This document shows positions 24,241 to 32,818 of a stretch of DNA of 64,000 nucleotides, one piece after another (positions within the stretch are counted from its first letter, which is position 1; each line of letters starts with the position of its first letter). The notes below the pieces were generated by a model, which worked only from the letters and a program-made list of their open reading frames with translations, had not been told where the DNA came from and ran no database searches. Position numbers and translations under genes: made by a program. Source of the DNA: DAOMNN01 sp035443825 (GTDB taxonomy: Bacteria > Pseudomonadota > Gammaproteobacteria > Burkholderiales > Rhodocyclaceae); contig DAOMNN010000010.1 of assembly GCA_035443825.1 (NCBI GenBank), positions 4,446-68,445 on the forward strand, given 5' to 3'.

Positions 24241-25401
24241 TTACTTGACCGCAGCAACGATCTTGGTTGCAGCTTCCGCCATGGTGTCGGCCGCGATGAT
24301 CGGCAGGCCGGATTCGGCCAGGATCTTCTTGCCGATTTCTTCGTTGGTGCCCTTCATTCGCACCACCAGCGGGACGGAGAGATGAACTTCGCGCGCGGCC
24401 GTAACCACGCCTTCGGCAATGGTGTCGCAGCGCATGATGCCGCCGAAGATGTTGACCAGAATCCCCTTGACCTTGGGGTTCTTGAGCATGATCTTGAACG
24501 CCTCGGTGACTTTCTCGGTCGTGGCGCCACCCCCGACGTCGAGGAAATTCGCCGGCTCGGCGCCGAACAGCTTGATGGTGTCCATCGTCGCCATCGCAAG
24601 GCCGGCACCATTGACCAGGCAGCCGATGTTGCCGTCAAGGCTGATATAGGCGAGATCGTATTTCGATGCCTCGAGTTCGTCCGCGTCTTCCTCGTCCAGA
24701 TCACGGTACTCGACGATCTCCGGATGACGGTAGAGCGCATTCGAGTCGAAATTGAACTTGGCGTCCAGCGCCTTGATGTTGCCATTGCCTTCGAGAATCA
24801 GCGGGTTGATCTCGGCAAGCGAAGCATCGGTTTCCATATAGCAGGTGTAGAGCTTCTTCAGCGTGTCGACAGCCTGTGCCATCGAAGCCTCCGGAACGCC
24901 GATTCCACCGGCCAGCTCGGTCGCCTGGGCATCGGTCATCCCGACCAGCGGATCGACGAACACCTTGATGATCTTCTCCGGCGTCCTGGCGGCCACTTCC
25001 TCGATGTCCATCCCGCCTTCGGAGGAAGCCATCACGGCAACCTTCTGCGTCGCGCGGTCGGTCAGCGCAGCAACGTAGTATTCCTTCTTGATGTCCGCGC
25101 CTTCCTCGATCAGGAGACGACGCACGAGCTGTCCCTCAGGCCCGGTCTGGTGGGTCACCAACTGCATCCCGAGGATCTCGGCGGCACGCGCCTGAACCTC
25201 GTGCAGGGACTTGGCGACTTTCACGCCACCGCCCTTGCCGCGGCCTCCGGCATGGATCTGGGCCTTCACCACCCAGATGTTGCCGCCCAGTTCCTCGGCG
25301 GCCTTGACCGCCTCATCTACGGAGAAGCATGCCTTGCCCTTCGGCGTGACGACACCGAACTTTCTAAGTATTTCTTTTGCCTGGTACTCATGAATTTTCA
25401 T
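24241..25401 (-). CDS. sucC: Succinyl-CoA synthetase subunit beta
   Basis: 386 residues. The ATP-grasp N-terminal domain carries MKIHEYQAKEIL and WVVKAQIHAGGRGKGGG; the middle carries EINPLILEGNG; the C-terminal ligase domain carries FLDVGGGATTEKVTEAF and NIFGGIMRCD. It provides the nucleotide site of the enzyme. It is the first gene of sucCD, with a TATAAT -10 element about 190 bp upstream, so the mRNA would have an unusually long leader. Confidence 0.97.
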   Translation of the reverse strand: MKIHEYQAKEILRKFGVVTPKGKACFSVDEAVKAAEELGGNIWVVKAQIHAGGRGKGGGVKVAKSLHEVQARAAEILGMQLVTHQTGPEGQLVRRLLIEEGADIKKEYYVAALTDRATQKVAVMASSEGGMDIEEVAARTPEKIIKVFVDPLVGMTDAQATELAGGIGVPEASMAQAVDTLKKLYTCYMETDASLAEINPLILEGNGNIKALDAKFNFDSNALYRHPEIVEYRDLDEEDADELEASKYDLAYISLDGNIGCLVNGAGLAMATMDTIKLFGAEPANFLDVGGGATTEKVTEAFKIMLKNPKVKGILVNIFGGIMRCDTIAEGVVTAAREVHLSVPLVVRMKGTNEEIGKKILAESGLPIIAADTMAEAATKIVAAVK

Positions 25402-25700
25402 GATTGCCCTTCGATCGAAGTTGCGGCGCCGGGTCCGGCCGCGAACAGGTTTGTGGGACGCTTCGGAGTTTCACTCCACGACGGACACCGTCTCCCTCAT
25501 CGGGCGCACGCCGCTGCAGGTCGGTCGGGCGACCCGCATGACCTCGAAGCCCAACCCCGTGTGGGGGTCCGCTGCCTTGAGAGCGCCAAATTATAACCGT
25601 TTTCTCGCACTGCAATATTTCCGTCCGGGAACGGATCGACGAGGCAGCTGCTCCGGCAGCGAATCACGCGAGGACGCGGTCTCGACTTGCCGCCCGTGTC
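25402..25700 (-). promoter_or_regulatory. sucC upstream region with TATAAT -10 element and long leader
   Basis: On the minus strand a perfect TATAAT lies at 25595-25590; no convincing TTGACA is found at 16-18 bp, only AT-rich sequence containing ATTGCA. Transcription from here would give a leader of about 180 bases before the sucC ATG. The leader includes a small hairpin ACCCC-loop-GGGGT near 25551-25568. Known sucC or sucA leader RNAs occur in other proteobacteria, but I cannot identify one of those motifs here. Confidence 0.4.
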
Positions 25701-27536
25701 TCAGTCACCCATCACGACGCCTTCGCGACGCGGGTCAGCACCGCCGAACCAGCCATTGCCGGATCGCCGGATCGCCTGCAGGCCGCTCGTGAGGTCTCGC
25801 TCCAGGGTGTCATGGCCACGATCCCGCAATGCGTCGATCGTCTCCGCCGGGAACCGCCCTGCCTCGACGAAGACGGGGCCACCGAATGTGACCACGTGAG
25901 GCAGATCGAGCGCTTTCTGGGCATCCAGTCCCCACTCCAGCATCGCAATCAGGGCTCTTGCGGTGTATGAGATGATGGCCGCACCTCCAGGTGATCCAAG
26001 CGTGGCGACGAGTTGTCCTCCGTCGCGCTCGAAAACCAGCGTCGGGCTCATGCTGGAGCGCGGGCGCTTGCCCGGCTCCACCCGATTTGCAACCGGCCTG
26101 CCCTGCGCATCGCGGGGCTGGAAGGAAAAATCGGTCAACTCGTTGTTGAGCAGATAGCCGCCGGCGAGTCCGGTGCCGCCGTCCGCGAGGATTCGTGAGC
26201 CGAACCCCGCTTCGATGGTGGTGGTCATGGCAAGCGCATTGCCATATGCATCGACGATGCTCACGTGGCTGGTGCCGAACTCCGGTTGCTCTTGCTGGCT
26301 CGCCCAGGTCACTTCAAGGACACCGGGGTTTCCGGCCGGGGCGTGCCCCATGCTCGCCGGCCCGATACGTGCCGCACGCAGCCTCAGGTACTGCGAGTCG
26401 AGCATGGCGGTCCACGTACCGCCGGGCGCTTCGACGAAATCAGGGTCGGCGATGTAGCGCGCACGGTCTGCGAACGCGAGCCGTGCCGCCTCGACGAAGT
26501 GGTGAAGCCAATCAGCAACAGGCAGACCATTTGCCAACGGGTCCGAAATCGGGGGTGTATGCTCCAGCATGCCGAGCATCTGCATCATGGTCAGATGCCC
26601 GGACGATGGCGGCGGGAAACCACAGACCTGCCAGCGCTTCCAGTCGGTGCACATCGCTTCGCGTTTCCTGGCCTGATAGCCGCTCAAGTCCGCCTCGCTG
26701 ATCGCTCCGGGCCGTTCGGGGTGGTTTTGCACGCGCGCGACCAGGTCCTGCGCGATTGCGCCGGCATGCAGCGCTTCACTGCCTCGGTCCGCCAACTGGC
26801 GGAGGATCGCGGCCAGCGCGGGGTTCCTCAGGACTTGCCCGGCGGGCAATGCGTTGCCGGATTCGTCGTAGTAGAAGGCTGCCGCGGCTGCGTCGCGACG
26901 CAGCATCTGCTCCCCGTCGAGCATCGCGTGCAGGCGCGGGCTCACTCTGAAGCCTTCCTCGGCCAAGGTGATGGCGGGAACGAACAAGCTCTTCCATGGC
27001 AGTACGCCATGTTCCCGGTGCGCCATTTCGAGCATTTTCACCACGCCCGGCACGCCGACCGAAAGCCCGCTGGCAACCGCATCGATGAATGGCAGGGGGC
27101 TTCCCCCGGCATCCAGAAACAGGTTCTCGTCCACGCCCATGGGCGCGACTTCGCGCCCGTCCCACGCGGTCACCGCGGCCCCGTCAAAATGCAACAGGAA
27201 GGCACCTCCGCCGATGCCGCTCGACTGCGGCTCGACCAGGGTCAGCACCATCTGTACTGCGATCGCAGCATCGAGTGCGGATCCGCCGGCCTTCAGTACC
27301 TGATAGCCGGCATCGGTCGCGAGGGGATTGGCGGCCGCGACGGCGAATCGCTCGATAGCCCAACCGGGTTTTTCGGTGTAACCCGACGCAGCTTCGGGCT
27401 GTGTCGGGACCGAATAGCTCAAACTCGTGGAGCGGGGGAACCCACAGGCGGTCAATGAGAGCGCCAGTGCGGTCGCCACCACGATTCGCGCGACGTACGC
27501 ACCGCCTCGTCCTGCGGGATGCATCCTCATGACCAC
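25701..27536 (-). CDS. ggt: Gamma-glutamyltransferase, putative lipoprotein
   Basis: 611 residues. The N-terminus has a basic start, a hydrophobic segment and a lipobox LTAC with C31, predicting a lipoprotein rather than the soluble periplasmic form common in other species. The N-terminal-nucleophile hydrolase has its processing Thr in EFGTSHVSIVD (near residue 421), with the SGIGGGAFLL segment and the later RPRSSMSPT and LGSPGGAAII oxyanion motifs. The precursor should self-cleave into large and small subunits. It hydrolyses or transfers the gamma-glutamyl group of glutathione outside the cytoplasm. It starts 36 bp after the DUF2889 gene on the same strand. Confidence 0.93.
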   Translation of the reverse strand: MVMRMHPAGRGGAYVARIVVATALALSLTACGFPRSTSLSYSVPTQPEAASGYTEKPGWAIERFAVAAANPLATDAGYQVLKAGGSALDAAIAVQMVLTLVEPQSSGIGGGAFLLHFDGAAVTAWDGREVAPMGVDENLFLDAGGSPLPFIDAVASGLSVGVPGVVKMLEMAHREHGVLPWKSLFVPAITLAEEGFRVSPRLHAMLDGEQMLRRDAAAAAFYYDESGNALPAGQVLRNPALAAILRQLADRGSEALHAGAIAQDLVARVQNHPERPGAISEADLSGYQARKREAMCTDWKRWQVCGFPPPSSGHLTMMQMLGMLEHTPPISDPLANGLPVADWLHHFVEAARLAFADRARYIADPDFVEAPGGTWTAMLDSQYLRLRAARIGPASMGHAPAGNPGVLEVTWASQQEQPEFGTSHVSIVDAYGNALAMTTTIEAGFGSRILADGGTGLAGGYLLNNELTDFSFQPRDAQGRPVANRVEPGKRPRSSMSPTLVFERDGGQLVATLGSPGGAAIISYTARALIAMLEWGLDAQKALDLPHVVTFGGPVFVEAGRFPAETIDALRDRGHDTLERDLTSGLQAIRRSGNGWFGGADPRREGVVMGD

Positions 27537-27572
27537 TCCTCACCCGTCTCGGCGGCTTGTGCCGGAACCCGA

Positions 27573-28127
27573 TCAGCTCTCCTCGGGAGTCCTTCGATAC
27601 CAGCGGGGATAATACTTCAGCACAGTACCGGACGACGTCTCCAAGGCATGACAACGGTCGAGCTGAAATGGTTTCTCCCCTGCGTCCTCGTTATCGCGCT
27701 GGAAGGTCGCATAGGTCTGCACCGCGGCGGTGGGCAGGCTCAGCAGCATCTCCGTCAGGTGCGAGCAGCCGCGGACATCCGCAAACATTTCACCCACGGT
27801 TTGACGAAATCCACGCAGCAGGTTCAGCCCAACCAATTGTCGATAGGCCGGGCCGATCGTGTCGCACCCTCCGGGATAGGGTACCCAGTCGGAGCAGGCC
27901 TCGGCATCGGTAATGTTGAATGCGTGATCAAGCGTGACGCGAACACGCATCTGGTGCACCGGATCACCGGCGGGGCGAACACCCGATGCAAGCGGGTAAT
28001 CCACGCTCTTCACGTCCTCGAGCATGGCATCCAGTTCAAGGGTGCCGTCATCTCTGCGATAGCCCTCCACGACGATGCGGCGCGTGTGTACCTTCTCACG
28101 TGGACGTTTGGGATCGGATAAGGCCAT
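27573..28127 (-). CDS. DUF2889 family protein
   Basis: 184 residues from the ATG at 28127, which follows GAGAAG; the frame stays open up to 28364 but the extra part is not like the family. Features are an N-terminal HTRRIVVEGYRRDDGTLELDAML segment (strand-rich), HQMRVRVTLDHAFNITDAEACSD, a conserved Cys in GGCDTIGPAYRQLVGLNLLRGF and GCSHLTEMLLSLPTAAVQTYA. The family has no established function. There is no signal peptide. The close upstream position to ggt suggests co-transcription; it is divergent from fimV. Confidence 0.8.
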   Translation of the reverse strand: MALSDPKRPREKVHTRRIVVEGYRRDDGTLELDAMLEDVKSVDYPLASGVRPAGDPVHQMRVRVTLDHAFNITDAEACSDWVPYPGGCDTIGPAYRQLVGLNLLRGFRQTVGEMFADVRGCSHLTEMLLSLPTAAVQTYATFQRDNEDAGEKPFQLDRCHALETSSGTVLKYYPRWYRRTPEES

Positions 28128-28459
28128 CTTCTCGTAGCGTACGGTAACGTATGGAAAAGTGATGATAACGCCGAAACGAGAGCATGCGGATGTTTCTCCC
28201 TGGTGACGACTGGCCCGGTCGATTCCGGTTACTCTCTGAAATCCGGATGATCTTGCCCCGATAGGAAACCCCGCGCGACAAAGCATCGTTTGCATGGGTG
28301 ATGGCAGCACCGGGGAAGCCGCCCGGTCATGTATCTGCGACCGGTCGTGCTCCAGATCACGCAATCTGCGATGGGCAAGGCCAATTCAGCGCCATATTCC
28401 GCGCTTCTCGGGACAAGTTTATTTACAATGGCGTACTGTCAAGAGCCAGCCACATCAAG
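28128..28459. other. 332-bp divergent intergenic region between the DUF2889 gene and fimV
   Basis: No additional gene is supported. On the plus strand TACAAT at 28424-28429 is a plausible fimV -10 (30 bp before the ATG at 28460), but no good -35 is found at the matching distance. Confidence 0.35.
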
Positions 28460-30421
28460 ATGACCGAAGCCCCCCAGCACAGCGCATGGCGCAAATTGCA
28501 GCCGCCGCGACTCGCAGGTTCCCTGCTGGTGAGCTTCATGGTCATTTTTTTTAGCACATCGTCCGAGGCCGCGATCCTCGGCGATGTCGTTGCGGTTTCC
28601 GCGGTCGGGCAGCCGCTTCGCACCGAGATCCGCTCTCCAGGCAGTGCATTGGGCGTGGCGTCACAATGCCTGCGCTTCCCGACCGCAGTCGACCACGACG
28701 GCATCCCGTCGGTGCGGGACGTACGCGCGACGATCGTCGAGCCGGGCGCGAACGCACGCATCATCATCACCACACAAACTGCAGTGATGGAGCCGATCGT
28801 GCGCCTCACGATCGAGAACATCTGTGAATCGCGGCTGCGTCGTGAGTACGTCCTACTCCTTTCGGAGCCCGTCCCGGCTACCCCGGCGACAACCACCGCC
28901 ACGCCCGTCGTACAGACGACCAGGGCAAGGGCGCCACGCCCGGCTTCAGGCGCTGCAGCCTCCGCTGCGGGAAGCATGCGCTGGGTCACGGCGGCGGGCG
29001 AATCTGCCGACTCCCTGGCCGAAGCCCTCTATCCCAACGACGAAGGTGCCCGCCGGGCGTTCGTCGCCGGCGTGCTCGGGGGCAACCCGGACCTGTTCCC
29101 GGACGGAAGTGGCGCGGCCACGCCCCTGCCCCCCGGTACCGAGTTGCAGATCCCCAACCTGGCCCGCGTCGCAGCAGCATCCTCGCGCCCCACCCCCGCG
29201 CAGCGACCGGCTGCCAGCCCCGCGCCTGCTGCCAGCCCCGCGCCTGCGGCTCAGGCCACCGCGCGTTCAGAACGCCAGGGTCCCGATCGGCTCGTGGTCG
29301 AAGGCGAAGCGGATGGCGCTCCGGTCGGCGCTTCCGTGCCCCACCCTCGCATCAGCGACGAACTGCTGGCGCGGGAGGAGCGGCTGATCGCAGCCATCGA
29401 CCGCACCATCAACATGCAGATCGAACTGGTCGAGCGCATCAGGCGGCTGGAGGAAATCCAGATGGCAATGCGCGCCCAGCTCGAGGCGTCGTCCCTGGCG
29501 ACTGCCGCAACAGTATCGCCCACGACAGCATCACCCGCACCGGTGACGGTAGCACCGTCCGTGGCGCCGCCGGCACCGACCGTGCGCAGCGACGAACGAA
29601 TTCCGGAGCGGGAAAGTCTCCCGGACGCCGAGAAGCCGAACAACTGGTGGCTGCTTGTCGTCTTGCTCGGCGTCATTGCCGTGGCAGCCATCGTCTGGCG
29701 TGGGGCCGCACGCACACGCGACGAGCAACGTCGCGCCCGTCTGCACCGACCGACCACGCCCGAAACCGGCATGTGGCCAAAGGAAGCGCCAACGAGCGTT
29801 GGCGAACGTGCGGCACGCGAGGATCAAGCGGAAAGTGGCATCCAGGCACCCCAGAAAGTGACCGCGGCCACATTGGAATGGGATGGGGCCATTGGCAGCG
29901 GCGCATCCGAAGAGGCGGAGACCCTGGCGCCGATCGCGGAAGGCGACGAGGTCGTAGAAGAGCATGACTCGGCGGTAGAACTGGCCGACATCATGGTCAG
30001 CTTCGGCAGACTGCATGGTGCCGCCGAGACCCTCGCGGACTTCATCCGCTCGAATCCGAAGCAGGCCGTCACGCCGTGGCTCAAGCTCATGGAGGTCTAT
30101 CGCGCTGCCGACATGCGCCCCGAGTTCGATGCACTGGCGCGGCAGTTGAACAAGACGTTCAACGTCAAGGCCGTAACCTGGGAAAACTTCGAACAGGCTC
30201 GCAGGCATGGCGGCAGTCTTGAAGCGCTGCCGCATATCCTTCATCAACTTACGAAACTGTGGGGAACACGCGATTGCCAGGCCTACATCGAGAACATTGT
30301 CCGCGACAACCGCGACGGCACCCGGCAGGGCTTCCCGCTCGACGTCGTGGACGAGTTGCTGACCCTGTCGGCGGTGCTCGAGGAGCAACTGGGTCGATAC
30401 CGGCCAGCCGAGGCCGCCTAG
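28460..30421 (+). CDS. fimV: FimV/HubP-family polar peptidoglycan-binding protein
   Basis: 653 residues from the ATG at 28460. A signal or anchor segment spans about 17-37. The N-terminal FimV domain begins with ILGDVVAVSAVGQPLRTEI; a LysM-like segment follows (SMRWVTAAGESADSLAEALYPND); then come a Pro/Ala-rich linker with a short duplicated PAASPAP pattern, a predicted coiled coil (about 315-345), a second membrane helix (WWLLVVLLGVIAVAAIVW) and an acidic cytoplasmic C-terminus with TPR-like ADIMVSFGRLHGAAETL and the closing FimV C-domain region. The family organises type IV pili and chemotaxis at the cell pole. Its TAG stop (30419-30421) lies in the left terminal repeat of the element that follows. 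Confidence 0.85.
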   Translation: MTEAPQHSAWRKLQPPRLAGSLLVSFMVIFFSTSSEAAILGDVVAVSAVGQPLRTEIRSPGSALGVASQCLRFPTAVDHDGIPSVRDVRATIVEPGANARIIITTQTAVMEPIVRLTIENICESRLRREYVLLLSEPVPATPATTTATPVVQTTRARAPRPASGAAASAAGSMRWVTAAGESADSLAEALYPNDEGARRAFVAGVLGGNPDLFPDGSGAATPLPPGTELQIPNLARVAAASSRPTPAQRPAASPAPAASPAPAAQATARSERQGPDRLVVEGEADGAPVGASVPHPRISDELLAREERLIAAIDRTINMQIELVERIRRLEEIQMAMRAQLEASSLATAATVSPTTASPAPVTVAPSVAPPAPTVRSDERIPERESLPDAEKPNNWWLLVVLLGVIAVAAIVWRGAARTRDEQRRARLHRPTTPETGMWPKEAPTSVGERAAREDQAESGIQAPQKVTAATLEWDGAIGSGASEEAETLAPIAEGDEVVEEHDSAVELADIMVSFGRLHGAAETLADFIRSNPKQAVTPWLKLMEVYRAADMRPEFDALARQLNKTFNVKAVTWENFEQARRHGGSLEALPHILHQLTKLWGTRDCQAYIENIVRDNRDGTRQGFPLDVVDELLTLSAVLEEQLGRYRPAEAA

Positions 30422-30667
30422 TGGAGTGCTGCGCTCTTGACGGAGCCTATTTGGAGCACGGCAATTGCGGTCATGACAGTACTCCTCCCCCTTCAAGGGG
30501 GAGGTTGGGAGGGGGATGGGTTAGTCTTGGCGGCGGTTGAAACCCATCCCCACCCCAGCCTTCCCCTTGAAGGGGAGGGAGCGCACCCCATAGCTCCGTC
30601 AGGGGGCCGTGCGAGCGCAGTCAATCGTCCTGACATAAGTACTGTACAGGGTGCAGCACTACACTAG
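30418..30667. repeat. 250-bp palindromic element with terminal inverted repeats (MITE-like)
   Basis: The ends match as inverted repeats: CTAGTGGAGTGCTGCGC (30418-30434) against the reverse complement of 30651-30667, 15 of 17 identical, both ending in CTAG. Inside, 30482-30522 and 30541-30581 are a 41-base inverted repeat (35 of 41 identical), each arm itself containing a CCCCCTTCAAGGGGG-type hairpin. Shorter pairs (TGACGGAGC with GCTCCGTCA) lie between. There is no open frame. It sits between the convergent fimV and Nif3-like genes, and the left end supplies the fimV stop codon. The internal hairpins could also end transcription from both sides. Similar CTTCAAGGGG-type intergenic repeats are known in proteobacterial genomes; whether this is mobile is not shown. 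Confidence 0.65.
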
Positions 30668-30678
30668 CAACGAGTGTC

Positions 30679-31425
30679 TCAGACGGGATTGTCCAGATCC
30701 ACGAACTGCGCTTCGAGCGCCAGCTCGCACTCGAGATGACGCGCCAACGCCATCGCACCGTAGCGTTCCGTCGCATGATGCCCCGCCGCCAGGTAGGGCA
30801 CACCGGACTCGCGAGCAAGATGCACGGTCTGCTCTGAAATCTCCCCGGAAACGAACAGATCGGCACCTGCCGCAATGGCTTGCTCGAAATACGACTGCGC
30901 ACCCCCGGTGCACCACGCGACCGTCGCCACACGCCGACCCGGATCGCCGACCAGCAGGGGCTCCCGATCGAGTTGCGCTCCGAGCTGCTGCGCAATCAGT
31001 GCGGCCGTTCCGGGTCGGTCGACGCGGCCTACCCAGCCCAGTTCCTGATCTCCGAATCGTCCGGTCGCGGTCCAACCCGCCCGCTGCCCGAGCTGTGCGT
31101 TGTTCCCGAGCTGCGGATGGGCGTCCAGAGGCAGATGATAGGCAAACAGACTGATGTCGTGCTTGAGCAGCGTCGCCAGTCTTTGCTTGCGAATGCCCGT
31201 GATGCGTCCATCCTCGCCGCGCCAGAAGTAACCATGATGCACCACAATCGCATCGAAACCGCCGGAAACGGCACCGTCGAGCAGCAGCTGACTCGCGGTC
31301 ACCCCGCACAGGATGCGACGCACCTCCCTGCGGCCTTCCACTTGCAGCCCGTTTGGGCAATAATCGCGAAAGCTGGATATGTCGAGAAGATCATCCAGAT
31401 ATCTTTGCAGGTCAGTTAAGTGCAT
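30679..31425 (-). CDS. Nif3-like dinuclear metal-centre hexameric protein (YbgI family)
   Basis: 248 residues from the ATG at 31425, giving the family start MHLTDLQRYLDDLL. Metal-binding residues are in IVVHHGYFW (HH pair), FAYHLPLDAH and the C-terminal LFVSGEISEQTVHLA and GHHATERYGA. Length and motifs fit the shorter YbgI form without the inserted PII-like domain. Biochemical function is debated: a GTP cyclohydrolase I type 2 label is common, and a role in metal or iron-sulfur handling has been suggested. It is divergent from the DegS-like protease and convergent with fimV. Confidence 0.9.
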   Translation of the reverse strand: MHLTDLQRYLDDLLDISSFRDYCPNGLQVEGRREVRRILCGVTASQLLLDGAVSGGFDAIVVHHGYFWRGEDGRITGIRKQRLATLLKHDISLFAYHLPLDAHPQLGNNAQLGQRAGWTATGRFGDQELGWVGRVDRPGTAALIAQQLGAQLDREPLLVGDPGRRVATVAWCTGGAQSYFEQAIAAGADLFVSGEISEQTVHLARESGVPYLAAGHHATERYGAMALARHLECELALEAQFVDLDNPV

Positions 31426-31647
31426 TGGTTCTCCATCATGGTGCGCATAGGGTGGCGAATCTTCCCGCAGAGCGAAAATCGACCCCACGTGCGCCCGCCG
31501 TCCCGGCGTGTGCACCCATATGATACAAAACAAGGCGCGGCCTGTTCGGACGGGCGACGAAGCTCACGACCCGCCAGCCGACGAACACGCCCGAATATCG
31601 ATCACAGGAGCATTTCCATTGCTCGAGGTTGAAGTCAGGAAAACACC

Positions 31648-32817
31648 GTGGTGGGCACGATGCATCGCCTCTGGCTGATCTTCGCGCAGGCGGTGACGGT
31701 CGCCGTCGCGGCGCTGTTCGTCCTGAACACCCTCAAGCCCGAATGGGTCAGGTCGATGCCGACAGGTTCGGTCGTCACGATCCTGCAGGCACCGGAAACT
31801 GCCGCGCCCGCTCCTGCAGCACCAGGCTCTTACGCTCAGGCCGCGAGTCGTTCGATGCCGGCCGTGGTCCATGTATTCACCACACAGGAAGTCCGCAGCT
31901 CGCGAAATCCCCTGTTCGACGATCCGCTCTTCAGGCATTTCTTCGGTGATCGCGAACCCTCGCCCAGGCAACGTTCGTCCGGCCTGGGCTCGGGCGTGAT
32001 CGTCAGCGCAGACGGTTTTGTACTGACCAACAATCATGTCATCGAGGCGGCCGACGGCATCGAGATATCCCTCAACGACGGGCGCAGTTTTCCCGCCACG
32101 CTTGTAGGTCGCGATCCGGAAGCTGACCTGGCGGTACTCAAGATCGTCGGTGCAACCGACCTCCCGGCCATAATGTTCGCGCCGGACCAGTCGATCCATG
32201 TCGGTGACGTGGTGCTTGCGATCGGCAACCCGTTCGGCGTCGGTCAGACCGTGACCATGGGAATCGTCTCCGCACTGGGTCGCGCCCATCTGGGCATCAG
32301 TACATTCGAGGACTATATCCAGACCGATGCCGCAATCAATCCCGGCAATTCGGGAGGCGCTCTGGTCGATGCCAGTGGCAATCTGGTCGGCATCAATACC
32401 GCGATTTACTCCCGATCCGGCGGTTCGCTGGGGATCGGATTCGCCATTCCGACCTCGCTCGCACGCAGCGTGCTCGAACAGATCGTCGTGTCCGGCGAAG
32501 TAACTCGGGGATGGGTCGGCGTCGAGATTCAGGAGATCACGCCCGAACTCGCCGAATCATTCGGTTTTGCCGGTACCGACGGCGCACTCATCGCCGGCGT
32601 TCTGCGCGGCAGTCCGGCGGAGCGAGGGGGCATCAAGCCGGGCGACATCCTTCTCTCGGTCGACGGCCGGAAGGTACCCGGTGCCAGGCAGATGCTGGAA
32701 ATGGTCGCGGCGCTCCCGCCGGGGCAGGAAGCCTTGTTCCGCGTACGCCGATCGGATCGAGAACTCGATCTTCCGGTCAGAATCGGCCGACGACCGACAC
32801 CTGCTAGCGTGCGCTAG
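31648..32817 (+). CDS. Membrane-anchored HtrA-family serine protease (DegS/DegQ-like)
   Basis: 389 residues from the GTG at 31648, which has AGGA eight bases upstream; an ATG at 31660 is the alternative and would lose four residues. One N-terminal anchor helix (about 8-27) with no cleavage site, then a trypsin-like domain with catalytic H130 (TNNHVIEA), D160 (EADLAVLK) and S235 (NPGNSGGAL), then one PDZ domain (about 275-375). A single PDZ and anchor fit DegS, the site-1 protease that senses misfolded outer-membrane proteins in the RpoE response; the loop length before the His is nearer DegQ. The gene follows the tat operon on the opposite strand and ends inside a palindrome shared with tatC. 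Confidence 0.9.
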   Translation: MVGTMHRLWLIFAQAVTVAVAALFVLNTLKPEWVRSMPTGSVVTILQAPETAAPAPAAPGSYAQAASRSMPAVVHVFTTQEVRSSRNPLFDDPLFRHFFGDREPSPRQRSSGLGSGVIVSADGFVLTNNHVIEAADGIEISLNDGRSFPATLVGRDPEADLAVLKIVGATDLPAIMFAPDQSIHVGDVVLAIGNPFGVGQTVTMGIVSALGRAHLGISTFEDYIQTDAAINPGNSGGALVDASGNLVGINTAIYSRSGGSLGIGFAIPTSLARSVLEQIVVSGEVTRGWVGVEIQEITPELAESFGFAGTDGALIAGVLRGSPAERGGIKPGDILLSVDGRKVPGARQMLEMVAALPPGQEALFRVRRSDRELDLPVRIGRRPTPASVR

Positions 32818-32818
32818 C
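32803..32818. other. Palindrome holding the convergent stop codons of the protease gene and tatC
   Basis: GCTAGC (32803-32808), GTGC, GCTAGC (32813-32818) is a perfect stem-loop. The protease TAG (32815-32817) and the tatC TAG (minus strand, 32816-32814) share its second arm, so the two genes overlap by 4 bp. No T-run follows. Confidence 0.6.
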
